NCBI GenBank assembly: GCA_025331125.1
Contig: JAOALB010000053.1
Coordinates: forward strand, 186,001-250,000
DNA: 64,000 nt
Direction of reading: 5' to 3'
Source of the DNA: Mycogone perniciosa
Lineage: Eukaryota > Ascomycota > Sordariomycetes > Hypocreales > Hypocreaceae
Position 1 is the first letter of the stretch. Each line of letters begins with the position of its first letter. This document shows positions 19,568 through 33,190 of the stretch, one piece after another. A program made the translations under genes and the position numbers. A model generated the notes under the pieces. That model was not told the origin of the DNA. It was given only the letters and a program-made list of their open reading frames with translations, and searched no databases.

Positions 19568-21123
19568 AGTTTGGCTTCGATCTTGAAGGCATGTAGTTAG
19601 TTATTTGTATGGAATCAAAGTGAAGGCAGTCAAGAAACGAAGGGCGAAGGGCGAAGGGCTTCGGTCGTACATTTACCTATAGTTTAGTGAGAGTAGCTGC
19701 GAAGTGAAAGCTGCGAGAATTTGGCGGGACCAACGGCCATGAGTTTGCTTTAATATATGCATAGAAAATACATCATATTGTCGTATGTATTTCTGTGGCA
19801 GATCACTGAATGTATGTGATTTGCTGAGCTGCGTGTAGGAGGCGTTTGATTGCGTTGGCGGAAGTTGTAGTACTTCGTACTTTGTACATACCTTAGTAGG
19901 AGTAGGTGGTGATACCTCCGATGCTGATTTAGCTGCCAACGCACCAATGCTGTTATGTTACTGCCTTGAAACATTTAAAATCTCCCTACCGAAATTAAGT
20001 AGATATCTTTGAACGTGAAATGGCCTACAGAAATGAGCAAGATAATATGTCCCAGTCTGTAGATTCTGACCTTGGACCCTCCCGAGTCCAGCCCCAAGCC
20101 CACTGTCGAGCCCAACATTGGATGCGAATTTCGACAACTCGTAGCCCCTTCTTTGATATATAAAACCTCTGGGGCTTGGGGAAGATTCTGTATAGGTTTA
20201 GTATCTGCCAATAAATATTCTCCATTAGCTTTACCCATTACAGCAATCTCCTAGTCATATGTCTATGATGAAGATGCAGTCGGTATCTTTAAACCGTATT
20301 TACTTTACTGATCACCTGAAGATGAAAAGAAGAATGAACAATATTAGAAGAACACGCGCGAATCTTGAATCTCCACATCTTGTTGACTTGAGCATTGGGC
20401 AACTACTCGTAATACCTCCCGGTCTATCTTATGGGGGCAAATTATCCGCCATGTCGAGTATGAACTTTGTCATCCAGTCGAGTGAATAAGCTAGTCGTTC
20501 TAGTGAGGTTCGGGGTTCAAGTGTCTTGGCAATTGTGATACTACTAGGAGCTCCGTACGACTATTAGTATTCAGATCCAAAATATAGGATAAAAGAGCTC
20601 GTTGCAGGGGGGAGAGCCACCCAGTGCATGTTTTTTTCTTCTTTTTTGTTCATTTTTCAAGACATATGACATCTCTCTCGAGCCACATGCATGTAGCCTA
20701 TCTAGTTGAACTGGCAACCTGGTTGTTAGCATTGATCAATGACGCATGTAACTCCAAACCATAGCCACAAAAAAACACAGACCTTAAGCTAAAATTCGGG
20801 ATCCCACAATTTTGACACAGCACTTATGACTAGCAGTAATACTCCGAAATTTTTGATAGATCGCCCTGCCGACGGAAATGCGGAGGTTGGGCACGACTTG
20901 CATACGGATGCATTGCATGAATCCATGGATGTTTATGTATACGTTATGGAGTCTGACGGGACTTTTTGCCGTCTGTTTGGTGGCGTCACTTGTCTTGCAT
21001 CAGTTATCCACTGCCCCACTGCGCCAGCGGACCGAATTGCTCATTGATGGCTAAAACTTTCGACCCGATCTGCCCAGAACACCATCTATGTATCGAATAT
21101 TGTAGGGACTATTGCCAGCCAAC
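19568..21123. other. Intergenic, 1.56 kb, between paralog B and HIS6 (divergent)
   Basis: No supported gene. Contains an AGTACTTCGTACTTTGTAC repeat (19871-19889), a GAAGGGCGAAGGGCGAAGGGC short tandem near 19637-19660 and a poly-T run near 20630-20655. Short frames (20259-20489, 20826-21047) lack recognisable content. Confidence 0.4.
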
Positions 21124-22032
21124 ATGACGCGCTTCCGGCCTTGCATAGATATCCATGCCGGCCAGGTGAAGCAGATTGTCGGCGGGACCCTGGACAGCTC
21201 CTCGTCGGCTCTGCAGACGAACCATGTGTCACAGCATCCGCCCGAGTATTTCGCGCGGTTATACCGAGACAATGCTCTCGAGGGTGCACATGTGATTATG
21301 CTGGGTGGAGGCAATGAGGCTGCTGCCAAACAAGCGTTGCAGGCGTGGCCTGGCAGACTCCAAGTCGGAGGTGGCATCACAGATAAGAACGCAAAAGAGT
21401 GGGTTGATGCTGGGGCAGAAAAGGTATAGAATTCCCCGGATGTGGAAGTCCAGCCTCTTGACAATTGAACTAAATAAATACTGTCAGGTCATTATCACGT
21501 CTTTTCTCTTCCCAGATGGCCATTTCAGCCAGGAAAGACTGGGTGCAGTACTGCAGGCTCTGGACGGGGACAAGAACAAACTGGTCATTGACTTGAGTTG
21601 CCGTCGCCGTGGGGAAGATAGCTGGTATGTCGCCATGAATAAGTGGCAGACGCTCACAGACATGGAAATCAATCAAGGTGAGTAGTATCATGTCCGTCCA
21701 AGGTTCACGAATTTGTGGACTAAAGTAGGCGATTAGCGTCTATCAAATTGCTGGAACCTTACTGCTCAGAGTTCCTGATTCATGCCGCGGATAATGAAGG
21801 ACTTCAAAAAGGCATAGACGAGAAGCTTGTCGAGCGACTTGCAGAGTGGTGTTCCATTCCGGTCACATATGCAGGAGGAGGCCGGCATCTGGAGGATCTG
21901 GATGCTGTCAAGCAGCTCAGTGGTGGCAAGGTTGATCTCACGATAGGAAGTGCTCTAGACTGTTTCGGCGGCAGTGGCGTCAAGTTTGATGATTGTGTGC
22001 AGTGGAATAAGGGCCAAGAGCCAGGGCAATGA
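21124..22032 (+). CDS. his6: Phosphoribosylformimino-AICAR-ribotide isomerase (histidine biosynthesis, HisA/HIS6)
   Basis: Exons 21124-21423, 21488-21677 and 21737-22032 give 261 residues, the normal length. It catalyses the fourth step of histidine synthesis, the Amadori rearrangement of ProFAR to PRFAR, in the cytosol. The TIM-barrel signatures are RFRPCIDIHAGQVKQIVGG with the catalytic Asp9, MLGGGNEAA, LQVGGGI, and LVIDLSCRRR with the second Asp (about residue 135), then VTYAGGGRHLEDL and LTIGSALD, the phosphate-binding end. Fungal HIS6 proteins share this eukaryote-type sequence rather than the bacterial one. The last intron is read as GTGAGT..ATTAG, which gives ..INQ-A-SIKLLEPYC. Confidence 0.94.
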
Positions 22033-23286
22033 AATAAATATCTTTGCGGGTAAAGATAGCACAAGAGAGTTGGTTGTTCCGCGCAAATAGCAACCTATCT
22101 ATCTGTCTATCTGCCTGCAAGATTAGACGCTCAGCCAGTTAAGACAGGGTTTAGGGCTGTAAAACGAATGCAATGCGACTGAGAGAGTGTTTTGCAGTGC
22201 CGTGTACGGCGGACAGTTGCAGGGAAAAATGCTAGAAACGAGCCTCGTATTACGGACAACGGTTTCCAAACTGGGAGTACGGAACACAATCATCCAATCT
22301 ATGTGGCTGTCGATCTTGCAACGGCGTTACACTTTGACCGAACGGGGCATAAGACTACTTGATCGAGTCCATGGCTCTCGGTTCTCGTGTGCCCTCGTCA
22401 TATCTATCTATTCTCCAGTATATTGTTACCTGTCCAGCTGATTCCGGATACCAGAAGAGGGGCTTATCAGCAAAATACGATGTCAAATGACGACACAGAA
22501 GCATGTCCCGCACAGATTGGCATGGGAGAACCAACCGACTCGGCCTGGTCTGATCGAATGCGATCGAATCAGCGGCCTCGGGCCTTTGTTGCTCTCGATT
22601 GTTTGCATGTTTCTCGTCTCAGACCCCTGCTGGCTGCCATGGCGACTCCAGCCACAGGCATGCTCTCAGCAGTCCCAAGAGCCATCCTCTGCCCTTCACT
22701 GGCGCGGGGTTATGGAAAAGCCTGCAAGTCGCCTGGGCTGGCGTGTTGCAGGAAGATTAGCGTGCATGCGACCAGGCGACCCCTCTCTCAGCCTGGAAGA
22801 GGCCTGGAAGTGGCCCAACGGGCTGCGGGCTGGTTGCCAGGACAACGCTCGGGCCCAGGAGGGGCGGTGTTTTGTTTTGCATTGGGCCAATCACGCTGTG
22901 TGCCCAAGTGCCATCACAGCTTCCCTTAAACACTCCGACTCGCTAGGACGGCTCCCTTTTTCTGAACTCGCCAGGTTGCCATCGCGAATATCTTGTCTGA
23001 TGCAGCGATCGAGTCCTTTCTGGCTTCGAGGCATCTTCTCCGCGAGAAGAGCGAGCAGATCCTAACTGGGCCAACGTCTTGATCTTTTCCGCCTCCTGAC
23101 CCACGGCTAAGCATTCGTTTTTCGAGACCGCCTCCAACAAACGGGCCTCCTTTTTTGCGACATCATCTGACACCAACGGGTCGCAACATTCCACGTCCAA
23201 GTCATATTTCTTTATGTTAATCAACTGGCGTGCCAATGCATTCGCCGCCAGTTTAGCTTCATCCCGAGCACAATCAACTGATCATC
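22033..23286. other. Intergenic: HIS6 3' end and long BUD4 upstream region
   Basis: 1.25 kb. Overlapping frames at 22387-23236 on both strands show no known domain and unlike composition between strands; I read them as chance frames. A CCAAT box (GGGCCAATCA) lies at about 22885-22894. Probably promoter and 5' leader of BUD4. Confidence 0.4.
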
Positions 23287-26200
23287 ATGTCATCTGAATC
23301 CGTATGTCGACTGCCTCACCGTCCGTTTGTGCCTGACATCACAAGCTCTAATCCCGTCCACCTTCAGGTACACCCATTGCGCATTTCTAAAGGCACGACA
23401 AACGCATCGCCAGCGAAGATGGCGAGCCCCCAACCCCGCCCGCTCTCCGAGATCTCCCCAGCGGAGAGGAGACGCAACTCTCCTAGCTGGAACCAGATTT
23501 CCCCAACCAAGGTTTGTGTGGAATGCTCAATGTCATTGTTTTGTGCCTTTTTGCCTGACCAGGGTTCGTTTTAGAAATCGGTGCTCAGCAACGAATCATC
23601 CCCATTCCAGTCCTCGCCTCTCGACTCGGTCACATCTCCACGGCTCTTCTGGCAGAATCGTAATGCGGAGAATATGTATGCCGGACGCCATGGGTCGCCA
23701 TCACCAACCCGTCGCTCCTCGATCGAGCGTCTCCAGAAGGCTTCCCGCGTCAAGAATAGCAACATCCTTGCACTTGAGCAGAAGCAGGAATATGATCCAA
23801 CTCGGATTCCTCAGATCGAAAGACCCCTGGCCAAGGTCCAAGACAGCACATTCGGGTTTGCAACGAGTCCTGGGGGTGTCCGCTCCCCCGACTCCGAGAA
23901 GCGGTTGTTTGACCCCTTCCGAAGCGACAAGAAGTCGGCCCCCTCAATGATGAGCTCGCACAAATCGTCCCTCTCTGAGTCCGCTGCTCCACACGCGGCG
24001 CGGGCGTCCAGCAAGGACCAAGTCTCACCAACCAAGTCATCTCTTTCTCCTTCCAAGTTCAAGAGCAGCTTTGACCACGACTCTGGTATCTGGTCCCCTG
24101 ACACATCAGTTCTCGAGGAGCGCGAGCTCCCCAACGGCCGGTCCTTACATCGCCATGTGAAGAGTGTGACCTTTGACGCTGCGCCGCCCCAGATCAATGA
24201 ATATGAAATGGCCACTCCAGATCTGTCATCCATCGGTACGAATTCGCGCGAAGGCAGCTACGACTCCTACGAAGACGACGACGAAGACGACGTTCTATAT
24301 GACCCAGCCCATATGGAGGGCCATGAGGAGGACAGCTTCGATGCATCTCTTGAGGACACAGACAAAACCCCTGTGGTTGGTCCCGACGACTGGGCAAGAG
24401 AGAGTCCCTTGATTCACCGTGGTGGAGAACCTGAGGAATACGACGGAAGCCCGATGCCTGAAAACACTCCATCAATGGCCGTATTGGCCCGTCCTTCCTT
24501 GAACAACCAGCGAACAGACTCTTCCAACTCCATTACCGATCATCGTCCTCTCCCACCTCTTCCCGGCGCAGGACACGTCAGAAGTCAATCTGATAGCTCC
24601 GCTCCTGCTTCACCAGGACTTTCTGCTACTGCGGAAAGAATGGTTGGCTCGCATAGGAGCCTACCTGCTCCTCCTCCAGCTTCTGCCACCACCAAGTCTG
24701 ACATTCAGAGCTTTATCAGTGGCAAGATGTCACTTGAGGAGAGACTGAAGCTCATGATGCTATCTGACGATAACAGTGGTAAGACCGCTGCGGAGCAGCA
24801 ACGTGAGCGTCGTCTCCGACGAAGCTCCGGCCGTGACAGGTCGATAGGAAGTCGTAGCTCTCTTTCTCGTGAGGATACACCTAATATTGCCGACAACGCG
24901 GTCGAAGCTCTTGAAGAGGATGACCACGTTGGAGATATTTCGGGATTAGGGGACTATCAACTGCCGTCGCGCATTTCCCGAGAGTCCATCATGCGCCGTG
25001 TCAAGGGCAATAAAGCATTGGATACAGAGTCGGATTACATCTTCTCGTCACCTGGTGCTGGCCCAGAGCGACACTTGCCTCTTGATCCTGATATACCCAT
25101 CCCATCCACAGAGGACTCGATGGTGGATGAGATGCAGGACGAGGAAGAAAGCAGCGTCATCATTACAAGACCGACTCAGGATGATGAGGATGATGATGAA
25201 GACGATGACGATGACGATGTTTTCGATTTGTATGACAATCCAGAACTCGACGATGACTTTGATGACCATGAACATGACGCTTCTGAATTCCGCTCTGACG
25301 ACGAAGAGGAGACCACACAGTCTCATTATGATGATGAGAGTCATTACTCAGAACAGGAGTCTCTTCGAGACGAAGTATTGGACAACGAGGCAACTGAAGA
25401 GGTCACCACACCACGTGCCAGTCCGCCAGCTCAGATGATCGGCCTAAATGAAACTCTACCCGATCCGGTTCCTATTGAAACACACTCAGAGCCCTTGGCT
25501 CCAGCTCTGGAGATGGAGTCTGCTTCTGCTGCAGCACCCACGATACAGAATGCTGCAGCTTTTCCACAGGAGGTAAAGCCTACAACAGCGATTCAGCAGA
25601 CAGAACTCCGACGACAAAGCACACCCCCGAGACTTAGTATGTCCAACCCTGCGTACGATGGCACCGGCTGGGGTGAGTCTGAAGATGACTATGACGAGGA
25701 CCCTGGAACTCCAGAGTCCGTTATTCATCATCCTATCTCTGAAGATGAGGATGATGAGGAGGAGGAGGATGAGGAGGAGCAGGAAGATGAAGATGAAGAT
25801 GCAGAAGGAGAGGCAGAAGAAGAGGCAGAAGAAGAGGCAGAAGAAGAGGAGAGAAACTCGCCAGCAATCCCTGAGCGGTTCGCCACCATCAAAGCGTCAG
25901 GCTCCAAACTAAAGACAAGAGTGTCTAACACACCATCTGATATTGCGGCAATGAGGGAGGCTCGCAGACATGTCAGTGGTGAGGTCCCTAACATTCCACC
26001 GATCCCAGACAGGCATCGCAACCGTATCTCGAAAAGCGGCACCGAACTAGAGGTTACTCATGAGGAGTTCCTAGAACGGCACCCGAGTTTTAAGAACCGC
26101 AGCTTGACATTGGATCTTGATATGGGTCTCAGTCTCGATAAGGATTTTGAAAGGGTCATCGAGGCACAAAAGGTGGCTTTTAACCATTCCTCCCTTCAAC

Positions 26201-27961
26201 CAACACATCCTACCCGCCACTCCTCATTCAGACAAGTGTCTATACAAGAAAACCCCATCAAACCAGAACCCGATACAGAAGAGCTCAGTGCTAACATAAC
26301 ATCTCGTCCTCAGCGTGGATATCTAATGCGACAGAATACGAAGCTTGTCTCGGCCAGCGACAAAGATGGAGATGAGTCCTGGAGGCCCCGATCCGCGAGT
26401 AATTCCCCCGTCAAAAATCGACCTCAGTCATGGACCGTCGAGCCATGGAATGGCCAAACCCGCCAACGGAGTGTCCGAAAGCAGCCAGGAATGGGCGGGC
26501 CTGTTCCGCCACTGCCAGGTCAAGAGAGCAATGCAACAACTCTCAATCGGGTCGTTGAAGAGGACTATAATGCCGACATGGCCACACCGGAGATGGGCGA
26601 GAGAGGCCGCCTCTTTGTCAAGGTTATGGGTGTTAAGGACTTGGATCTTCCTATCCCCAAGAGTAAGTCTTTCGCATAACCCATCCTCTTTTGAATTCAT
26701 CCCTAACAGATTCAGATGAGCGGAGTTGGTTCAGTCTCACACTAGACAACGGTGTTCACTGTGTCACAACTGCCTGGCTGGAACTTGCCCGAAATGCGCC
26801 AATTGGACAAGAGTTTGAGCTGGTTGTTCCCAACGATCTTGAGTTCCAACTCACGCTGAATGTAAAGCTCGAGAAGCCATCGTATCCCGATGTCCCAGCT
26901 TCGGCAGTCAGACTGAGTAGGCCGAAGACATCGACCTTCAGCAGAGTGTTTGCGTCACCAAAGAAGCGCAAGGAGCTTGAGCTTCGACAAAAGGCGGAGG
27001 AGGAGCGTTTTGCACAGCAGCAAAGGGAGGCTCTGGCTCGACAGCGCAAAGACGCTGGCTCGGCATACGAGCTTCTCTCACCACTCGCTGCAGAAGATGG
27101 TAGCTTTGCTCGCGCCTATGTCTGCTTGAAAGAGCATGAGAGCCGTTGCTTTGGGCGGCAATATACGGCTGAGGTGGCATGCTTTAATGAGTGGGCTACG
27201 GAAGAGGAAAGCTTCGCTTGCAGCGTCAAGAGCAAGCGTGGCAACTCGGCAGTTGTCAGACGAGCTCCGTACAAGATTGGAAAGCTTGAGCTTCAGCTTC
27301 TCTTTGTGCCTCGCCCCAAAAACATCACTGATGACGACATGCCCAAGAGCATGAATTCATGCATCAGGGAGATGAAGGCTGCAGAGGAGAGACTCGCTCG
27401 AAATTGGGAGGGTCACTTGAGTCAACAAGGAGGCGATTGCCCAGTGAGTATCCCCTAATTATGATTTCCGTGCAATGGTCACTAACACCGCTCCAGTACT
27501 GGCGTCGTCGATACTTCAAGCTTGTAGGCACAAAGCTTACTGCTTATCATGAGGCAACCCGTCAACCTCGCGCCACCATCAATCTCTCCAATGCCAGGCG
27601 GTTGATTGACGACCGCAGAACATTGACTGAGAAGGAGACCACGGGCAAGGGTGGCAAGCGTCGGAGATCCGCCTTTGCGGAGGAAGAAGAGGGTTACATG
27701 TTCGTGGAAGAGGGGTTCCGCATCCGATTCAACAATGGCGAGGTTATCGACTTCTATGCCGACACAGCTGAGGACAAGGAAGGATGGATGAAGGCCCTCT
27801 CCGATGTCATTGGTCGCGGGGATGTCGGCCTAGAGGAGGATGCCGCTGGACCCCGATCACGGGCGAAGTGGTGCGAGCTCGTCTTTAAGCGGGAGGAGCA
27901 GCTTCGGCGTCGAGCGGACAGCCGAAGAATCCATTCACGAACAAAGAGCATGTTCCCCTGA
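23287..27961 (+). CDS. bud4: Bud4, anillin-like bud-site/septation protein with C-terminal PH domain
   Basis: Exons 23287-23301, 23368-23511, 23575-26662, 26710-27443 and 27497-27961 give 1481 residues. Bud4 is a cortical scaffold of septin rings; in Aspergillus it is needed for septation and conidiophore development. The first 1050 residues are disordered, Ser/Pro-rich, with PLSEISPAERRRNSPSWN near the start, an LFWQNR motif, and acidic tracts at about 585-620 and 775-812 (runs of E and D). The anillin-homology region starts with RGRLFVKVMGVKDLDLP and continues LDNGVHCVTTAWLEL. The PH domain fills the last exon (YWRRRYFKLVGTKLTAYHE, residues about 1328-1445). The tiny first exon is supported by a clean GTATGT..TTCAG intron; ATG 23404 inside exon 2 is an alternative start. 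Confidence 0.93.
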
Positions 27962-28798
27962 GCATGAAGAGGACAAGCCACAGTGTTTTGCTTGTCATGT
28001 CATGAAATAGTGTTGGATTACGGCGGAGGAGCTGGAGGGGAAACGGCGCATAATCTTGCTAACCATTCTTCGGCGTTGTTGGTGTTTCCTTTTTTTCCGG
28101 TTTGATAGCCTTTCGCGACAAAAGGTCGCTGTACGTATGAATTTGTACTAAAAGTTAAAGAGTATAATGAGACCAACGCAGTCATTGCGAATTCTTTGAT
28201 GGGTGATATGTATTGGTTAGGTAGTATGTGGGTTTTAAGGAGAAGCACTTGGTACTGGAGGATCAGTCCATACTCATCTTCGATACCATTGGCCAGTGTA
28301 GATGAGGTACACAGATGTTATCTTGGGCGTCGAGCAGTATATTGTAACATATATATTATCCTACATCAATCTCATGATGAATATTCTCCAAATACGCCTG
28401 TTCATTGCCCGTTGATAGACACGTGACCCTAGGTCATCAGAGGAGGCAATGAACTGGAGGAGCGAGCGAATATCTAGTGCTAGGCACTGCTAGCAAATTC
28501 ATAGTGGGGAGCTGGCGAGGCGCAGCGCACGTTTCAGTGGCAACACAGCAGCCCCAGGGCAGTCGGCTCTGGGGGGCATCACCTGCACCTATAACGCAAC
28601 ACTGAACACTGAACACTGAACACTGGCAAGGTCGTCGTCTTGACCTCTCATCAACGAACAACTTTGCCTTTGCACTCCCATTCTCTCTCGCCAGGCGCAA
28701 TCGCCCTCACCACAGTCCACGCGCCTCTGACTCTCTTCTTATAATACGCCTTCTTCTTCATCTTTCTCTTCTCCTGTCCTTTGGGAATACGCGCCACA
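27962..28798. other. Intergenic: BUD4 3' end and coronin promoter
   Basis: 837 bp. Contains a short tandem repeat (28598-28625) and a CT-rich leader with CTTCTTCTTCATCTTTCTC just before the coronin start. No gene seen. Confidence 0.4.
28598..28625. repeat. Short tandem repeat AACACTG(A)
   Basis: Four consecutive copies of AACACTG, spaced by A, about 170 bp before the coronin ATG. Possible replication slippage product. Confidence 0.7.
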
Positions 28799-31038
28799 AT
28801 GGCTGGCCGGTTCGTCCGCGCGTCGAAGTATCGTGGGTTGCTGTCGCAATTTCCCCTAGTCGCGCTGACGAGGCTGACAAGCAGGACGCTTCCACAGGAC
28901 ACATCTTCGGCAAGCCTACGAAAAAGGAATTCTGCTACGATAACCTGCGCATCAGTCGGAACGCTTGGGACACGAACCTGGTCAAGGTACGACGGCTCGT
29001 TGTCTCGCGACCACCTCGTGACACAGTGCTGACAAGAGGCAACAGGCTAACCCGGATTATCTGTCGGTCAATTGGGACTCCTCTGGCGGCGGCGCGTTTG
29101 CCGTCATCCCGCTGAACGAGAAGGGCAAACTTCCCGATCAGATCCCTCTGTTTCGAGGCCACACTGCGACTGTGCTCGATACCGACTGGTGTGTGCTTTC
29201 CTTCCGCGAACCCCCTTTTCCACACGCATAGATAGTTTAGGGACTTGGTGGTGCTGACTGGTTTGGGAGGAACCCGTTCAACGACCGCGTCATTGCTTCA
29301 GGTGCCGAGGATGGAAAAGTATTCGTTTGGGAGGTGCCCGAGGGCTTCTCGCTCTACACCGACGCCGAGGAGATTCCCGATGTTTCTCCTGTGAGCAAGC
29401 TCGGGGGGCATACTAGGTGGGTGACATGACATCCGCTCATTTGCAATATCAGATGCTGATTCTCATTGTAGAAAGGTCGGTCAGGTTCTGTTCAATCCTT
29501 CAGCCGAGAACATCCTTGCCTCTGCCTCCGGTGACTTCACGGTCAAGCTATGGGATATCGGCACCAGCCAGAACCACCTCACACTCCAGCACGGCGACAT
29601 CGTACAGAGTCTTTCATGGAACGCCAGCGGCAACCTCCTCGTAACGACGTCGAGAGACAAGAAGATTCGGGTATGGGATGTTCGTCAGGAGAAGCCTGTT
29701 CACGAGGCACCCGGCCATACCGGCGCCAAGAACAGCCGCGCCGTGTGGATGGGCGAGCATAACCGATTCGCTACAACCGGTTTCTCGAAAATGAGTGAGC
29801 GACAAGTGGCTCTGTGGGAGCCTGGAAGGAACGAGCCTATCGGAGGGTTCACTCATCTAGATGCCATTTCTGGAGTTTGCATGCCTTTCTGGGGTATGTC
29901 ATCTGCCCCCTATTTTTAGCGCACGACGTAAGCTGACGTGTGTACTCCGTATAGATGAGGGCTCCAACTGCCTCTACCTTGCTGGCAAGGGGTGAGTATT
30001 CGCGATGCTAATTCGGGCAACTGAAAAACGCTAATGGCTTCTCAGCGATGGCAACATCCGCTACTTCGAATATGAGAATGACAAATTCGAGTACCTGAGC
30101 GAGTACAAGTCCGCTGACCCACAACGAGGCATCGCTTTTGTTCCGCGACGCGGTATCAACGTAAGTCACTTCGTATCCACATAGACACCAGGCGCCTCAG
30201 CTAACTGGCATAGGTTCACGACAACGAAGTTATGCGTGCTTATAAGACGGTGAACGATACGTATATTGAGCCCATTTCCTTCACTGTGCCTCGAAGAGCA
30301 GAGACTTTCCAGGCAGACATCTTCCCTCCCGCAATTGGTCTCCGACCTGCTGTGAGCGCCAAGGAGTGGCTTGACGGCAAGACTGGAATCCCTGCGAAGA
30401 TTGACTTGGAGAGTGTCTATGACGGTACGGCGCCTAAGGAGGTTGCATCTGACTACCAACCACCAGCCCAGGCTACTCCTGCTCCAGCGGTCGCTCCCAA
30501 GCCCGAGCCCAAGAAGGAGGAGCCAAAGGAGGAGCCAAAGCCGGTTGTGCGGACTCCTCCCCTCAGTGTTAATGACCAGAAGAGCTCGATTGCTGCCATA
30601 GCGAACAAGTACCAGGACAAGGGAGAGGATGAGGAAGCCAAGGATGAACCATCTAGCTTCGATGAAGTCTCCAAACCAGTCCAGCGAAATTCCGTACCCT
30701 TCCGAGCTGAACCAAAGCCCGTTGCACCGCCGATCAAGACTCAGCTGGTTCCAACACCACCCTCTGCTAAAGGATCCTCCCCTACTAGGTCTCCTACCTC
30801 GACATCTGCACTAACTCCCAGGGCCACTACACCGGTGTCTGTTGCTGTCGAATCCTCCTTGATTGAGATCAAGGAGCTGATTGAAAATCAGACAAAGGTC
30901 ATCAGCGCTCAGAACGACAGGATTGGAGTCCTGACGTCGGAAGTTGAGTCGCTGAAGAAGAGACTTGGTGCCGGGTCGCAAGACCAGAGCGAGCGAATCA
31001 GGCAGTTGGAGCTTGAGCTGGAAGAGCTGCGATCTTGA
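28799..31038 (+). CDS. crn1: Coronin, actin-binding WD40 protein
   Basis: Eight exons: 28799-28832, 28898-28986, 29046-29188, 29270-29416, 29472-29893, 29955-29991, 30046-30160 and 30214-31038; 603 residues. Coronin binds F-actin, controls Arp2/3 and acts at cortical actin patches and in endocytosis. The N-terminus MAGRFVRASKYRHIFGKP is the family signature. Seven-bladed WD40 propeller spans about residues 10-390 (FRGHTATVLDTDWNPF, SGAEDGKVFVWEVPEG, ASGDFTVKLWDI, TTSRDKKIRVWDV), followed by ISFTVPRRAETFQ and FPPAIGLRPA. A Pro/Lys/Glu-rich linker leads to a C-terminal coiled coil, about residues 545-603 (heptads in IKELIENQTKVISAQND and LKKRL). All splice phases close. The exon of 37 nt at 29955 is short but is needed for the conserved LAGKGDGNIRYFE. 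Confidence 0.95.
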
Positions 31039-33190
31039 CCTCGCTTTTTTAATTGTTGCTATAATGACCGAAGTTGGGGTGTGTAGTTTGGCATCAAAGA
31101 GGGAGCAAGGATCTTGGAAAAAGAGCAACGAAAGAGAATCAGGGGTGTTGTGGGCGGATAGCTGTTGCAAAAGTGTATAATGAAGTGTGGGAACAGAATT
31201 TTTTTCGCCTTTGCGCTTTGCTTTTGCATTTCATCATGGACGTTTCTGTTTCGAAACCTGGCATTTTAGCTTTATTCAAAGAACATTGAGAGATATCCTA
31301 TTCACTGTTTTTTTCCGATTTTGGCGCCGACTCTTCCCGGCCATTCAGTAACCCTAAGTCTGGAGAGGATTCAGTATGACGATGTATATGTGTGGTAGCA
31401 TTACCTCGGTCTAATATGTCGATCTGCCAATTTGAGATTAATTTTTAGCAATTAACATGCAATAAGAATCCATCACCATTAATAAATTCTCATCATATTT
31501 TAATTATATTACAAGAGGAATCAATTGGATGCAAACCATCGTCATCGCACGTCTCATGTTGAGCCTCAACTCTAGGTAGCTACCCTATATTCTCGTAGAC
31601 TAGACTCGAAGTCAGAATTTCTTTTTTAACCCTTGGTAGATCCGGAACCATGTTTTCTATGACTCTTCAATATCATGTGTAAACCGATTTACGGCTATCA
31701 ATGCCGTTTTTGTTGTGTGGTTGTGTAATCTGGCTTACGTGTGTTGTGGCTCTCTGCAACTTATGTTGATCCTAATGAACGATTCATCTGACCAAATTTC
31801 CACGACAAGCATAAACCATGGGCTTCGAAACATTAGCCTTTGGAAATACATTGCTTTGACTACTGTCAGCCATACATTATTAAATTGCCGACTCAATGGA
31901 TCCGATACCGGATACCCAGCAAACTTCGTTTCAGTTACCTTCTAAAACGGCGATGTGAATAGACCATTCTTGGGCTCATCGCGATTTACGAAAGTCGGTA
32001 CTCTGTAGTTAGCAACCCCTTGCTGCGTTTTGACCCACCCCCCTCAGCCTTGTATTTCCACCTGGCCCCCATCAAAGCACAACTATCATGATGAAACTCA
32101 CTCATCTGGTCCTAGCCCTTTCCTATTGCTCTGCTGCCACCTGGCGAGAATGCAAGAGAGGAGCTGAGGCGGGTTCAATGCATGAAACATCGACGCGGTG
32201 ACTCTGTTTCGTGGAACAAAGTCCTAGAAGTAAAAACAGGGATGGGGCAACAGGACGGCATACCAAGGAGCCGAATGTTCCACGTTTCAAGATTTTGGGG
32301 GGAAGGGAGGAGCTGGTTTCAGGATGCTCTATTGGGAAATACATATGTTGGAATGGCCTTGAGCCGATGATCTTCGCGGGGTTGAGCATGGACAATACAA
32401 AGTCGAGACTGGAGGGGGGGGTTGCTAGGAAAGGAAGGAGAAAACAACACTACCGGGTATTGATGCAAGGTTGGTCACTAGACCTCGAAAGTAGGATTCC
32501 TCTGTAGGCAGAGCATGAATACATACGATGAAGGAACTAATTTTTGAGTAGGATTCCGAGCAGGACTCGAAATAACCCGACTTAACGTTGGGGATATAGG
32601 AGGAAGAAACGTAGATAGTGTGAGGCTGGTGATACTCGGCCTGACTCGATGTTCGAAAAAAGCCGAGCAAGGACCCATATACAAATGCCAAGCGAACAAA
32701 ACGCCCTCCATACGATTCAAGGCTTTCCAACTATGTTGCACCTGGAGAGTTCAAGGGCGGAGTCCTCAGCCTGGAGGCCAGCCCGCAATGCATTCCACCG
32801 GCCCATGAAGAAAGTAGACGCTTGGATGGTACACTTGATAGTACTCTGTAGATCTGTTGGAAATCCCGAAAAAGACGGCCCAAGTTGCTTCAGCGTTAGA
32901 GATTTGATCACGACGGTGATAGTTCGTTTATCGTATGCTCTTCTTAAATGGCTGGGGCTGAGAAGATCAAGTTTCATGTATCTGTATCTGGAGGAACAAG
33001 TTTCGGCTTCTGCAAAGATATTGCACGGACTCATTGGGTGGCGGGATCTGTCTTGCATTGTGAAGGCAGAGTTGTCATTTCTAGCACCAAATTGCGATGG
33101 TGGTAGACGATGGTTGAATTCATGCAAAGCACGCAAAAGGAACAACCTGCCAGCTAAAATGTCAGTGCGCCGTGTCATGCAGGCGGAAGT

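Noticed and set aside
22387..23236. Overlapping frames of 180, 192 and 97 codons upstream of BUD4
   Set aside because: No domain, many Trp/Cys/Arg from GC-rich sequence, and frames on both strands; best read as leader and promoter.
24194..26042. Several 90-146-codon frames inside BUD4 rich in M/R or S
   Set aside because: Shifted readings of the acidic GAT/GAA-rich tracts of the real gene.
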